NCBI GenBank assembly: GCA_934162925.1
Contig: CAKPJR010000013.1
Coordinates: forward strand, 1-16,270
Reading direction: 5' to 3'
DNA: 16,270 bases
From: an uncultured Clostridia bacterium
Lineage (GTDB): Bacteria > Bacillota > Clostridia > TANB77 > CAG-508
Below are positions 4,870 to 13,949 of this stretch, in pieces. Within the stretch, counting starts at the first letter, position 1. Every line of letters starts with the position of its first letter. Both the position numbers and the translations under genes were made by a program. A model generated the notes under the pieces. That model saw only the letters and a list, made by a program, of their open reading frames with translations, made no database searches and was not told the DNA's origin.

Positions 4870-6790
4870 CATTACTGAGAATGAAAATGGTTTTGGATTA
4901 TTAAAGAAAAAAACAATAAAAGAGTTAATTGCTCCATCAGGAATAGATGCTTCTAACATAGATAGATTGGAAATAATATCAACAACTACTAGATTTGCAA
5001 GAACATTCTTTATATCAGCATTGCCACGTATGGCTACATTCCCAGAACTTTTAAGAGATATGTATATGTTTGGCGATATAAATACATCAATATATATTAA
5101 CCCAATTGCTGAATCAAAATCTCAAAGCGAATTAAATAAAGTCATAAATGAACTAGAAACAGAAAGAATAGTTGCATATGACAAAGGAAACATAAATAGA
5201 GAGAGCTTGCTAGCACAAAAGAGAGCAGAAGCAGAAGCTCTAAGAGATGAAATTGCAGCAGGATTTAATAAATTGTATGAAGCATCAATTGTTTCGACTT
5301 TGTTTGCATATAACTTACAAGATTTAGATAGACTAACTAAATTATTAGCAACGGAAATGTCTAAATCCTTGATAGATATAAAATCAGCTTGGGGAATACA
5401 AGAAGAGGGATTTAAATCTAATCTACCATTAATGGAAGATAAAATAAAAAAGATACATACATTTGATCGTAGATCTATGGGAACAGTGTTTCCTTTTACA
5501 ACATCTGAAGTGGGTCATTTGACAGGAGTACCACTAGGCTTTAACAAGCAAACGGGAGTGCCAATTTTGTTTGATAATTTTCATCCAAGCTTAACAAATT
5601 ATAATATGGTTATATTCGCAAAGTCTGGTGCGGGTAAATCTGTTACAATGAAAACTTTAATATCTAGATCTTCTGTTTTAATGGGAATAGAGAGCTTAGC
5701 CTTAGATGCAGAAGGTGAATATACAATAGTGGCAGAAGCTCTTGGAGGAATAAATGTAGTAATTAGTCCTAATTCACAAACAATTATAAATTTATTTGAT
5801 ATAGAAGTAGAAAAAGTAAAAGACGAAATAACTGGTCGAGAGAGACCAATTCTGAATGTAGAAAATAAAGTAGAAGACGTTACACAAGCATTACTTACAA
5901 TGGCAAGAGGAAGCACAAGGAGCAAAGAAGTAAATGAATTGACAAAACAAATAATATCAGAAGCAGTAGCAGAAGAATACGTAAGAGTCGGAATCACATC
6001 TGATCCCGCTAGTTTATATGAATCAGATAGTGGTATATCAGGAGATGTTTTAGGAAAAAGAAAAAAAGAAATGCCAACAATAGGAACATGGTATAAAAGA
6101 ATAGTAAAAAAAGCACAACAAAATGATAATGCAGATTATAGATTCCATTATAGTTATTTAATAAAAGTTATGAAGCAATATGTAAGAGAATTTAATGGAC
6201 AAATGGCATATTTTGATGGACAATCAACTTTTGAACTTTTAGAAGGTGCGCCATTCATAAATCTGGATATATCACAATTAGAAGAAAGGTTTGCAAGACC
6301 CCTTGCACAGCAAATATTACTTTCTTGGATTTGGGAGAAATATGTAAAAAAGAATAGTGAAGATAGAACAAAAGCAAATAAAAAAAGGGTGTTAGTGGAT
6401 GAAGCATGGATGTTATTACCATACCCAGAGGCAGTTGACTTCTTAAATACAATGGCAAGACGTGCAAGAAAAAGAAATGTATCTCTTGCAATAATTTCAC
6501 AAAGATTTCAAGATTTTTACGAAAAGCCAGAAGCCCAAGCTGTTTTAACATCATCAGACACAAAGTTATTCCTAGCACAAGATAAATCTGAAATAAATTA
6601 TTTAAAAGAGGTATTTAAGTTAAGCGAAGGAGAAGCAAATTTTCTAGTAACTTGTTTAAAAGGAGAAGGATTACTAAAGGTGGGAGCTGATACTGCGATA
6701 TTACAAATTAAGCCTACAAGAAAAGAATTTGAATTTGTAGAAACAAACTTAAATAAAATAGCACAAATGAGACAAGAAAGAGAAAGTTAA
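4823..6790 (+). CDS. virB4: VirB4/TraE-type T4SS ATPase, 655 aa
   Basis: VirB4 is the conserved cytosolic ATPase that powers pilin handling and channel assembly. Residues about 45-200 match the CagE/TrbE N-terminal segment (RFARTFFISALPRMATFPELL, then a Glu/Lys-rich helical stretch). The P-loop ATPase follows: Walker A SGAGKS (268-273, Lys272), the LALDAEGEY strand (292-300), the Walker B line RVLVDEAWML (522-531, Asp526-Glu527), and the conserved ARRARKRNVSLAIISQRFQDF region (545-565) with its sensor Gln. The length is a little short for the family, consistent with part of the N-domain being carried by the upstream gene. ATG 4823 has AAGGAGG (4807-4813) inside the preceding gene, so translation of the two is probably coupled. 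Confidence 0.93.
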   Translation: MAKKKKQSQLVEIENNITENENGFGLLKKKTIKELIAPSGIDASNIDRLEIISTTTRFARTFFISALPRMATFPELLRDMYMFGDINTSIYINPIAESKSQSELNKVINELETERIVAYDKGNINRESLLAQKRAEAEALRDEIAAGFNKLYEASIVSTLFAYNLQDLDRLTKLLATEMSKSLIDIKSAWGIQEEGFKSNLPLMEDKIKKIHTFDRRSMGTVFPFTTSEVGHLTGVPLGFNKQTGVPILFDNFHPSLTNYNMVIFAKSGAGKSVTMKTLISRSSVLMGIESLALDAEGEYTIVAEALGGINVVISPNSQTIINLFDIEVEKVKDEITGRERPILNVENKVEDVTQALLTMARGSTRSKEVNELTKQIISEAVAEEYVRVGITSDPASLYESDSGISGDVLGKRKKEMPTIGTWYKRIVKKAQQNDNADYRFHYSYLIKVMKQYVREFNGQMAYFDGQSTFELLEGAPFINLDISQLEERFARPLAQQILLSWIWEKYVKKNSEDRTKANKKRVLVDEAWMLLPYPEAVDFLNTMARRARKRNVSLAIISQRFQDFYEKPEAQAVLTSSDTKLFLAQDKSEINYLKEVFKLSEGEANFLVTCLKGEGLLKVGADTAILQIKPTRKEFEFVETNLNKIAQMRQERES

Positions 6791-6806
6791 TATATAGGAG
6801 GAAACG

Positions 6807-9800
6807 ATGAAGAATATTACTAGTAAAAAGAAAACTCAAAAAATAGCTTTAATATTTTTAATAGTGCTATTATTTAATTGTTTTATACAAAATTATTCGA
6901 TTGCTGCTCGCCCATCTGATAGAGGAACTGATACCCATTCAACTAGTACGGTTTCAACAATAGACGATGAGATAACAGCTGAAGATGTTAGCTTTGATGG
7001 AGGAACATTATTAACTCCCATAAAAAAATTAGGCAAAGGGATTGGAGATTCAATAATGTCTCTAGTACAGAAAATAGTAGTAGGGAATACATATAGGTAC
7101 CCAATAGCATATGTTCAACAAGTAGAAGACGGAAAAAATGATGCTTGGGATGATTGGGGAGATGATACTATTGGATATCCTGCATACTTGTTTTTAACAC
7201 CAGAATCAATTTTTAGAAATCAAATAGGAACATTAAATCCCAATTTTATTACTTCGATTAATTTAGACGGAACATTGGAAAAAGCATTAGGTAGTTCTGA
7301 TACAGTATTGGACGGAGATGGAAGGACGCATGCTCAAATTTTGGAAAGCAATTTAAATACACTAAGGAAAACAATTGCAAGATGGTATGTTGCAATAAGA
7401 AATTTTTCACTAGTAGGATTACTTTCAGTATTGGTATATATAGGAATAAGAATAGTAATATCTAGTACAGCATCAGATAAGGCTAAATATAAACAAATGA
7501 TTTCCGCATGGGTAAGTGCAATATGCTTAATATTTTTACTTCATTATATAATGGCATTTACATTTATGATTACTGATAAATTAACAAATATGTTTAACAC
7601 AAATGCAACGAAATCAGCAATAGATTTACCAAAGGTAGATGGAAAAGAAGGAGAATTTTTATTTAAGAACAGCGATAATAATTCTACTTTTGATGAAATT
7701 TTGACTAAACTAGATGCGCAATCAATAGCAAACAAAAGTGGAATTTGGAATGGAAATAAAATTATAGGCGTTGCAAGTTTAATGCAATATGCAAGATTAT
7801 ATGCTAATTTAAATGGCGCATCTGGATTAGGATATGCTGCGGTTTATTTATTTCTAGTTGCATTTACAGTAGTATTTTTCATTAAATATATGGCAAGGCT
7901 TATAAGAATAGCTTTTTTAACATTGATTGCACCATTAATAACACTAACATATCCTATAGATAAGTTGAATGATGGACAAGCACAAGCTTTTAATATGTGG
8001 CTTAAAGAATTTGTATTTAATGTTTTAATACAACCATTTCACTTATTAATATATGTTGTATTTGTAAGTTCGGCATTAGATTTTGCAAATTCAAATATTA
8101 TATATACAATTGTAGTATTAGGATTTATATCACAAGCAGAAAAGATATTAAAGAAAATGTTTGGATTTGAAAAGGCAACAACATTAGGTTCTTTCTCAGG
8201 GGCAGCAGCAGGTTCTATGGCAGCAAATTTAATTAGCAAGGCCTCTAGTAAATTATCTGCTGGTGGAAAAGGAGGAAAGAACAATGGAGGAAATAATTCT
8301 GATGGAGGAAATGATTCAGGACAACAAGATAGAATACGCGAGGGAAATAGCAATCCATATGAAGGATTAGATTCCGGAGAGAGTGATGAACAAAGAAACC
8401 AGCGAGGTCCAATAGGACAAAACCAAAATAATGAAAATAATAGAGAGTACAATGTCAATAATGAACATCCAGACTTAGAGCAGGAGAGAAATAATATTGA
8501 AACTGAAAGACAAGCTCTTGAATCTTTTTTAGATGAAGGAACGACACCAGGAACAGACTGGGATGAGGAAGACTATGAAGCATATAGAGAATTAGAAGCA
8601 GAGCAAGAAGAAAGGGAATCCAGATTTAGAGAAGCAGAACAACGAGCTTTAGAAGAAGACCAACAAAGTGAAATTAGAGAAGCTCAACAACCGGAATTAG
8701 AAGAACAGCAAGATGAAAATGGAGAGACACAACAAGTAGAGCAAGGAGAAGGAGAAAAGCCAGAAGAAAATCAAGTGCAAGAAGAGGGAAAAATGTCAAA
8801 CCTAAAGAAACTAAAAGGAGGAATAACTGCTGTTGGTGGAGCAGGCCTTAGAAAACTTGGTAATGCAACAGGAATGCATATGATTAAAGGCTGGAAGAAT
8901 ATGAACCATAGTGAAAGAGCAAAAGCATTAGGTAGAAATTTATGGAGTGGAACTAAAACAATGGCTCCAAAGGCTTTAAAGGCAGGTACAAAATATACAC
9001 TTGCAGGAACAGCGGCACTAGTTGCAGGTGCAACAGCTTTACAAAGTGGAGATCCAAAAACAATTTTATCATCAACAGGAATTGCTGCAACAGCAGGAGC
9101 AAAAATAGGAGGAGGATTATCTACAAAAGCTGTAAGTGGAGTTTCAAAAGTATCGGATACATTTATGAGAGGATGGAGAGGAAATGAATATGAAAATAAA
9201 CAAAAAGAAAAATCAAATAGTGAATGGTATAACAATACAGAAACGGATAATAAATATAGAGCAGCTTTTGGAAGTGACAAGTTTAAAGAAGCTAAAGATG
9301 TTGCTCTTGACATGAGAAACAAATATGGAACGACTAATGACGATGATATTATAAAATCATTAAAAATGACAGAAGATTTTGGAGGGAATAAAGCTATAGA
9401 GGAGGCTAGAAAAGCGGATATAGACGTGCCAGACTTGGACTTTGCAAAAAGAATTCCAGCATTTTCAAAGGATATTGATGATGGGATATTTGATGATTAT
9501 AAAAAATTTACACAGCAACAGGCAAAAATGCAAAAAAGATTTATGAACCAGGGAATGAGAGCAGACCAAGCAAAGGAGGCAACAGAGAAAGTTTTAAAAG
9601 CAACAGCAAAATTTAAAGGAAAGCAGATTCCAGTAACAGAAAATCCTGTACAAGCGAACAATATAAGAACTGTATTTCAAGGAAGAAATTCAAGGACTAC
9701 AATTCAAGAAATAGAGGATAATAGTATTCCTATCGAAAGAAATTTAAGAAATACAGAAGTAGCAAGAAATACTAATAACGGAAATAGAAAGGCACTAAAG

Positions 9801-10007
9801 GAAGGTACATTAGAAAGTAAAATGCAAAGAAATACAGAGCAGACTAGAACTTCGGAAAATGCAAAACAAAGAAGTATAGAACAAGCGAGAACGCCTAGAA
9901 ATGCAAAGAAAAGAAGCACAGAACAAATGAGAACGCCTAGAAATACCACACAAAGTAGAACACAAAAAACCGAGAATCAAGAAACAACATCTGGAAACAT
10001 CATATAA
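6807..10007 (+). CDS. VirB6/TrbL-like polytopic T4SS protein with long soluble tail, 1066 aa
   Basis: This is the likely inner-membrane channel component. A signal-type hydrophobic segment (about 13-30) is followed by an extracytoplasmic region (about 35-195, acidic DAWDDWGDD patch). TM helices follow at about 200-220, 231-256, 338-360, 366-384, 402-425 and 430-445, with the RLIRIAFLTLIAPLITLTYP stretch typical of VirB6/TrbL proteins. After residue 455 the protein is soluble: a Gly/Asn-rich linker (about 485-510), a Glu/Gln-rich coiled-coil-like segment (about 555-660), an Ala/Gly-rich region that is weakly hydrophobic (about 670-780), and a basic C-terminus with three 14-residue repeats (about 1005-1046). 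ATG 6807 has AGGAGG (6796-6801). At 1066 aa it is longer than plain VirB6 (about 300 aa). The tail function is unknown. Confidence 0.8.
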   Translation: MKNITSKKKTQKIALIFLIVLLFNCFIQNYSIAARPSDRGTDTHSTSTVSTIDDEITAEDVSFDGGTLLTPIKKLGKGIGDSIMSLVQKIVVGNTYRYPIAYVQQVEDGKNDAWDDWGDDTIGYPAYLFLTPESIFRNQIGTLNPNFITSINLDGTLEKALGSSDTVLDGDGRTHAQILESNLNTLRKTIARWYVAIRNFSLVGLLSVLVYIGIRIVISSTASDKAKYKQMISAWVSAICLIFLLHYIMAFTFMITDKLTNMFNTNATKSAIDLPKVDGKEGEFLFKNSDNNSTFDEILTKLDAQSIANKSGIWNGNKIIGVASLMQYARLYANLNGASGLGYAAVYLFLVAFTVVFFIKYMARLIRIAFLTLIAPLITLTYPIDKLNDGQAQAFNMWLKEFVFNVLIQPFHLLIYVVFVSSALDFANSNIIYTIVVLGFISQAEKILKKMFGFEKATTLGSFSGAAAGSMAANLISKASSKLSAGGKGGKNNGGNNSDGGNDSGQQDRIREGNSNPYEGLDSGESDEQRNQRGPIGQNQNNENNREYNVNNEHPDLEQERNNIETERQALESFLDEGTTPGTDWDEEDYEAYRELEAEQEERESRFREAEQRALEEDQQSEIREAQQPELEEQQDENGETQQVEQGEGEKPEENQVQEEGKMSNLKKLKGGITAVGGAGLRKLGNATGMHMIKGWKNMNHSERAKALGRNLWSGTKTMAPKALKAGTKYTLAGTAALVAGATALQSGDPKTILSSTGIAATAGAKIGGGLSTKAVSGVSKVSDTFMRGWRGNEYENKQKEKSNSEWYNNTETDNKYRAAFGSDKFKEAKDVALDMRNKYGTTNDDDIIKSLKMTEDFGGNKAIEEARKADIDVPDLDFAKRIPAFSKDIDDGIFDDYKKFTQQQAKMQKRFMNQGMRADQAKEATEKVLKATAKFKGKQIPVTENPVQANNIRTVFQGRNSRTTIQEIEDNSIPIERNLRNTEVARNTNNGNRKALKEGTLESKMQRNTEQTRTSENAKQRSIEQARTPRNAKKRSTEQMRTPRNTTQSRTQKTENQETTSGNII
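9820..9955 (+). repeat. 42-bp coding minisatellite in the VirB6-like C-terminus
   Basis: About three tandem 42-nt units encode 14-residue repeats of the form (K/M)QR-x-x-EQ-x-RT-x-x-NA: MQRNTEQTRTSENA, KQRSIEQARTPRNA, KKRSTEQMRTPRNT, then a partial copy. The last two full copies share an identical 16-nt core GAGAACGCCTAGAAAT at 9887-9902 and 9929-9944, exactly 42 nt apart. In-frame gain or loss of copies would change tail length without breaking the gene. Confidence 0.75.
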
Positions 10008-10059
10008 GATGAAATGACAGGAAATATAAGAATGCTATACATAGTAGGGGGAAATGAAA

Positions 10060-10998
10060 TTGCATAAAATAAGAAGTTTCTATAACAGTAATAGAGCGAT
10101 AATATGGATAATTGTTGGATGCTTAGTGGCAGTAATTTTAATGTTACAAGTACTTAATAGTAATACCAAAAAGAAAAATATAGAAATAAGTACAAAAGAT
10201 ATAAATAGTAGTAGTAATACTACTATTTATCCTAATGCGTCAGAAAAAGAAAATAAAAATGTAGATACAAAAGAAATTCTATACAATTTTATGGAAGAGT
10301 GCAATGAGGGAAATGCTGAAACTGCTTACAATTTATTAAGTACAGATTGCAAAGAAGAGATGTTTCCAAATATAGAAGAATTCAAAAATAAATATGTTAA
10401 TACTATTTTTAATACCAAAAAGACATATGATGTTCAGCCATGGATAGCTAATAAATACAGTATATATAAGATAAGTATATATCCTAATGCTTTAGAAACA
10501 GGAAACATAAATGATAACGAGGAGATAAATAGTTATTATACAGTGGTTAAAGAAAATGATGAATATAAGGTAAACCTTAATAATTTTGTTGCAAAAGAGC
10601 TATTGGATAATGAAAATGAAAATGAAAATATTGCAATTAATATAATTTACAGGAAAATATATATGGATTATGAGGAATATGAAGTAAAAATAACAAATAA
10701 AACATCAAAAACAATTTTAATGGATGGATATAGAAAAAATAATTCTGTATATATACTAGATTCAGTTGGAACGAAAAAAAATGCTTATATTAATGAGATC
10801 GCAGAAAGATTGCTAGTGATAGAACCACTATTAAATATAACAAGAACAATTAAATTTGATAAAGTATACTCAGAACAAGTAATCTCTAAAGTAATGTCTT
10901 TTAATGACATAATACTAGATTATAGCGAGTACAAAAAACTAGATAATAAAAATGAATACAACAATTTTTCTAATATAGAGGTTAAAGTTCAAAGGTAG
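10060..10998 (+). CDS. TM-anchored NTF2-like T4SS accessory protein (VirB8/TcpC candidate), 312 aa
   Basis: A single N-terminal TM helix (about 12-31, IIWIIVGCLVAVILMLQVL) precedes a polar Ser/Asn/Lys linker. A domain starting near KEILYNFMEECNEGNAETAYNLLS follows, continuing through EEFKNKYV to YYTVVKENDEYKVNLNNFV. This helix-then-sheet order and the AYNLL...F...Y motif look like an NTF2-like fold, the fold used by VirB8, TcpC and TraM/TraH in Gram-positive systems. The C-terminal part (about 185-312) looks like a separate beta-rich domain (YEVKITNKTSKTILMDG). TTG 10060 is preferred to ATG 10054: the AGGGGG site (10046-10051) is only 2 bp from the ATG but 8 bp from the TTG, matching the spacing at 13950. 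The fold call is by pattern only. The gene sits between the VirB6-like and wall-hydrolase genes, where a VirB8-like protein would be expected. Confidence 0.6.
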   Translation: MHKIRSFYNSNRAIIWIIVGCLVAVILMLQVLNSNTKKKNIEISTKDINSSSNTTIYPNASEKENKNVDTKEILYNFMEECNEGNAETAYNLLSTDCKEEMFPNIEEFKNKYVNTIFNTKKTYDVQPWIANKYSIYKISIYPNALETGNINDNEEINSYYTVVKENDEYKVNLNNFVAKELLDNENENENIAINIIYRKIYMDYEEYEVKITNKTSKTILMDGYRKNNSVYILDSVGTKKNAYINEIAERLLVIEPLLNITRTIKFDKVYSEQVISKVMSFNDIILDYSEYKKLDNKNEYNNFSNIEVKVQR

Positions 10999-11007
10999 GT
11001 GAACAAT

Positions 11008-13578
11008 TTGGCAGAAGATCAAAGAAATAATGTGGCACAGGAAGTGGCAAAGGAAGCAGCAAAAGAAGCCGCAAGACAAGCAAAGAGAGCAGCAAAAGAA
11101 GCAATAAAAGAAAAAGCAAAAGCAGCTTTAGCAAAAGTTTTGGCATCTCCAAAATTTTGGATAATTTTAGCTATAGTAGTTGCTGTTGTATTAATAATTG
11201 CAATGGCTTGTTATGTAATTCAAAAAAATAGAATAGAGTCATATTCAAAAAGAAAAGAAACACTTACGACAGAAAGTGGGTTTTTTAATATAGGAAAAAC
11301 TGTTTTTGGAAATGGGGTATATGAATATGAAGTAAAAGACGACGACATAAATTTAATGGACGAAGTAATAGAAGTTTTAGGGTATCCAAAGGATTCATTC
11401 ACAAGATTTGAGAAATATGTATTATTAAAGGTTGCAAATGTAACTAAAACTTCAAATGGTATAATAAAAATGGATTTAGATTTGCAAGAATATACTGAAA
11501 AGGAACTTCATTTAATCCCTAAATTTGTAGAGGCAGAATTAAAAACTATGTATCCTGATCTAGGTGGAAGCACTAGCAGCTATAGAGATAGTTTTCAAGG
11601 AAATGTTAAAATTATTAGAAATGGGATACAACTAAAGTATAAACCAGAAGGAGAATTTAACGAAGCAATAAGCAATAAAAATTCAAGTGTACTAGAATGG
11701 TTTACTTTAGACAATGCATTTAACTTAATTGTGGCAAGTAAATCTACGGAACATGTGGAAACTACAGTTACAGGAGACAAAGGATATGTAAATGATGAAG
11801 ATGATACTACAAATATAACTTATTCCAAAACTTCAATACAATATATAAGTGCAATACAAAAATTTGCTACTCCATATCCATTCTTTTTTACATTATTAAC
11901 AATTACTGAAGATGAGAACTTTTGTGAAGAAGTGGTAAATAAAGCACTAGAAACTGAAATAGAATTAACTGTTTATGATGAAATTACAACGGTGACAGAC
12001 GTATATGTAGAAGAGGGAACTGCTAAAGTGGATTATAAGTATACGTTCCATGTAGAATACGATTATACAGATTATACAGAAGAAGAAGAAATGAATATAG
12101 TAAATCAAAGATATACATATTCTGATTATAGTGAATTTGATCAAATTGAGAACTATACTCTTACAAGAACAACTACAGTTGAGACAACAACTTCTAAAAT
12201 TGTAATAAGCAAAGCAAATACTATTTTTTGGAATATGAAACAATTATATACAAATAATACAAAATCAGAACCAGAAGTTGTTACAACTGGTGGACCTACT
12301 ACAGAAACGAAAAATCCAGCCTTATATGTTAGAAGTGATATGGTATGGGCAGGAATATATCCATCTGGTATTCGTGGAGAAATAAAAGATAGTTTGTATG
12401 GAATGTTTGAAAGCAGTGGAAGAACAGTAAATATAACAAATATAGACATTAAAGCATCAGCAGGAGGCATTTCTACAAATAAGGACACAAATTCATATAG
12501 AGATGTATATGAAAAAGAAATAACTATACAAACTAGAAATACTCAAAATGTGACTAAAAAACAATATGAAGAAGATGTAGCAAATTCTAGCTTGGAGTTT
12601 AAAGGAGAAGGCGCAGGAGGATTTTATGATATATTAATAAATGAAAACTATAGGGATAATACAACAGAGCATATATATGAGTTGCAAGACAGACTAAATG
12701 AATTTTTTCTAGAAACATTAAATTCAGCAGAAACATATATTAACTTATTTGAATATATGAAAGCTATAGCTTCTGGACAAGAATCAAGTATAAGTATTGA
12801 CGGAATAATGAACGATATAATGAATGGAAATGAATTAACTGCTACTGGCTCAAGTGCTGTTACTGGTGGGTATATTGTAAACACTACTAAATCTTCGGAA
12901 GATTTAGTATTAAATCAAGAACAATTGACAACTGCTATTAGAGGCTGGGCAAGCTCAGGAACAAGAAAAAATAATTTAGATAGTGTTGGAGTTAGTAAAT
13001 TTATTGAATTACAGAACAGATACAATGTTAATGCAGTTTTCGCAATAGCTGTTTTTCAACAAGAAAATGGATGTGGTTCTAACACAAATGCTAAATTAAT
13101 AAGAAATACTACATACAATTGGGGAAGTATACAAGGAAGTTACAATGGAAACTCATGGATAGATGCAGAGGGAATACGTTGGTGTAAATATTCTAACTAT
13201 TCAGAGGCAACAGAAGATTTTATGAGATTAATTAGAAATAATTATTTTTCAGAAGGAAGAGATTCTGTTCAAGAAGTATCAGAAAAATACTGTCCAGGCA
13301 CTTCAGAGGCATGGAAAAGCGGCGTTTCTGCAATAATGACAGAAATTTATAATGCTGCGGGAATTAGTTTAAGCAATCAAACAGCAGAGAATGGAGATGG
13401 TTACACAACAACATATACGAATAGAGCAGGAATGACATTTAGAGAATATAAACAAACTGCTGGAAGCTATTCAACTAGAAGAATATGGGGGTCAGGAACA
13501 ATAGCAACTAACCGGATGTGGGCATACATCTGCAGCAATAATTGCATCAGGATATGGAAGCACAAAGAATCCATATGA
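11008..13578 (+). CDS. TM-anchored VirB1-like wall hydrolase, GH73-like glucosaminidase part (frame broken before C39 domain)
   Basis: This is the probable peptidoglycan-opening enzyme of the T4SS. From the N-terminus: an Ala/Lys-rich amphipathic helix (about 8-45), one TM helix (about 50-71, FWIILAIVVAVVLIIAMACYV), a large unrecognised extracytoplasmic region (about 75-620), then a glucosaminidase-like domain (about 640-790). The last includes VNAVFAIAVFQQENGCGSNT with Glu686 at the position of the GH73 catalytic acid, and TTYNWGSIQG at the usual N-x-(W/F)-G-(I/S)-K site. The natural protein almost certainly went on into a C39-like peptidase: frame 0 reads SGTIATN and the +1 frame continues GCGHTSAAII. 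The last about 22 codons of this ORF (13513-13578) are therefore likely out-of-frame. TTG 11008 fits AGGTGA (10997-11002) better than GTG 10999. The frame-corrected protein would be about 974 aa. Confidence 0.75.
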   Translation: MAEDQRNNVAQEVAKEAAKEAARQAKRAAKEAIKEKAKAALAKVLASPKFWIILAIVVAVVLIIAMACYVIQKNRIESYSKRKETLTTESGFFNIGKTVFGNGVYEYEVKDDDINLMDEVIEVLGYPKDSFTRFEKYVLLKVANVTKTSNGIIKMDLDLQEYTEKELHLIPKFVEAELKTMYPDLGGSTSSYRDSFQGNVKIIRNGIQLKYKPEGEFNEAISNKNSSVLEWFTLDNAFNLIVASKSTEHVETTVTGDKGYVNDEDDTTNITYSKTSIQYISAIQKFATPYPFFFTLLTITEDENFCEEVVNKALETEIELTVYDEITTVTDVYVEEGTAKVDYKYTFHVEYDYTDYTEEEEMNIVNQRYTYSDYSEFDQIENYTLTRTTTVETTTSKIVISKANTIFWNMKQLYTNNTKSEPEVVTTGGPTTETKNPALYVRSDMVWAGIYPSGIRGEIKDSLYGMFESSGRTVNITNIDIKASAGGISTNKDTNSYRDVYEKEITIQTRNTQNVTKKQYEEDVANSSLEFKGEGAGGFYDILINENYRDNTTEHIYELQDRLNEFFLETLNSAETYINLFEYMKAIASGQESSISIDGIMNDIMNGNELTATGSSAVTGGYIVNTTKSSEDLVLNQEQLTTAIRGWASSGTRKNNLDSVGVSKFIELQNRYNVNAVFAIAVFQQENGCGSNTNAKLIRNTTYNWGSIQGSYNGNSWIDAEGIRWCKYSNYSEATEDFMRLIRNNYFSEGRDSVQEVSEKYCPGTSEAWKSGVSAIMTEIYNAAGISLSNQTAENGDGYTTTYTNRAGMTFREYKQTAGSYSTRRIWGSGTIATNRMWAYICSNNCIRIWKHKESI

Positions 13579-13933
13579 GTGTTTTTGCGCTTCATCTAGT
13601 ATAAAAGGAGTGTTATTAAATATGGGACTAAATGTAGAAGTAATTGGAAACATGGAAGATGCCAGCAGCAATTATGGACCAGTATTATCATCTACTAATC
13701 AAAATAGAATAATACAACATTTAAAATCAGGAAACACAGCTATAATTTATGTGTTAAATAAATTTGGTAGTGAATTTGCATACACTCAACATTATATGGC
13801 ATTATTAGACATAAATGAAAATGGTACAAAAATATTTGTTTCAAATCCATCTGGAACAGGAAGGAAAACAGGATGGATTGAGACTACTAGACTATTTAAT
13901 GGAGCAGTTGGAGCTCAATTGATAAGTAAATAA
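13514..13933 (+). CDS. C39-like cysteine peptidase domain, downstream half of the frameshifted wall hydrolase
   Basis: Read in this frame, the DNA gives a complete C39_2-type papain-like domain. It has the nucleophile in GCGHTSAAIIASGYG (Cys codon 13517-13519), a helix, a central region VLLNMGLNVEVIGNM, the catalytic His in YTQHYMALLDI (13790-13792), and an Asn in VSNPSGTG (13844-13846) where the family has Asp or Asn. There is no start codon or ribosome site before the Cys. Initiating downstream (GTG 13610 or ATG 13622) would lose the nucleophile, so it makes sense only as the C-terminal domain of the upstream ORF. One extra C at 13512/13513 accounts for the break. In a T4SS a second wall-cutting activity (endopeptidase beside a glucosaminidase) is the likely job. 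Processing a secreted peptide is a less likely alternative. Confidence 0.75.
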   Translation, partial: GCGHTSAAIIASGYGSTKNPYECFCASSSIKGVLLNMGLNVEVIGNMEDASSNYGPVLSSTNQNRIIQHLKSGNTAIIYVLNKFGSEFAYTQHYMALLDINENGTKIFVSNPSGTGRKTGWIETTRLFNGAVGAQLISK

Positions 13934-13949
13934 AGTAGGGGGAAATAAC

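Noticed and set aside
8039..9322. Long minus-strand ORFs (139 and 183 codons) opposite the VirB6-like gene
   Set aside because: They are antisense shadows of biased codons in the Glu/Gln/Ala-rich tail, with no ribosome site and low-complexity products.
13513..13578. C-terminal residues RMWAYICSNNCIRIWKHKESI as a genuine tail of the wall hydrolase
   Set aside because: They start with the only in-frame CGG that I found in the operon and overlap a perfect GCGHTS peptidase motif in the next frame, so they are out-of-frame.
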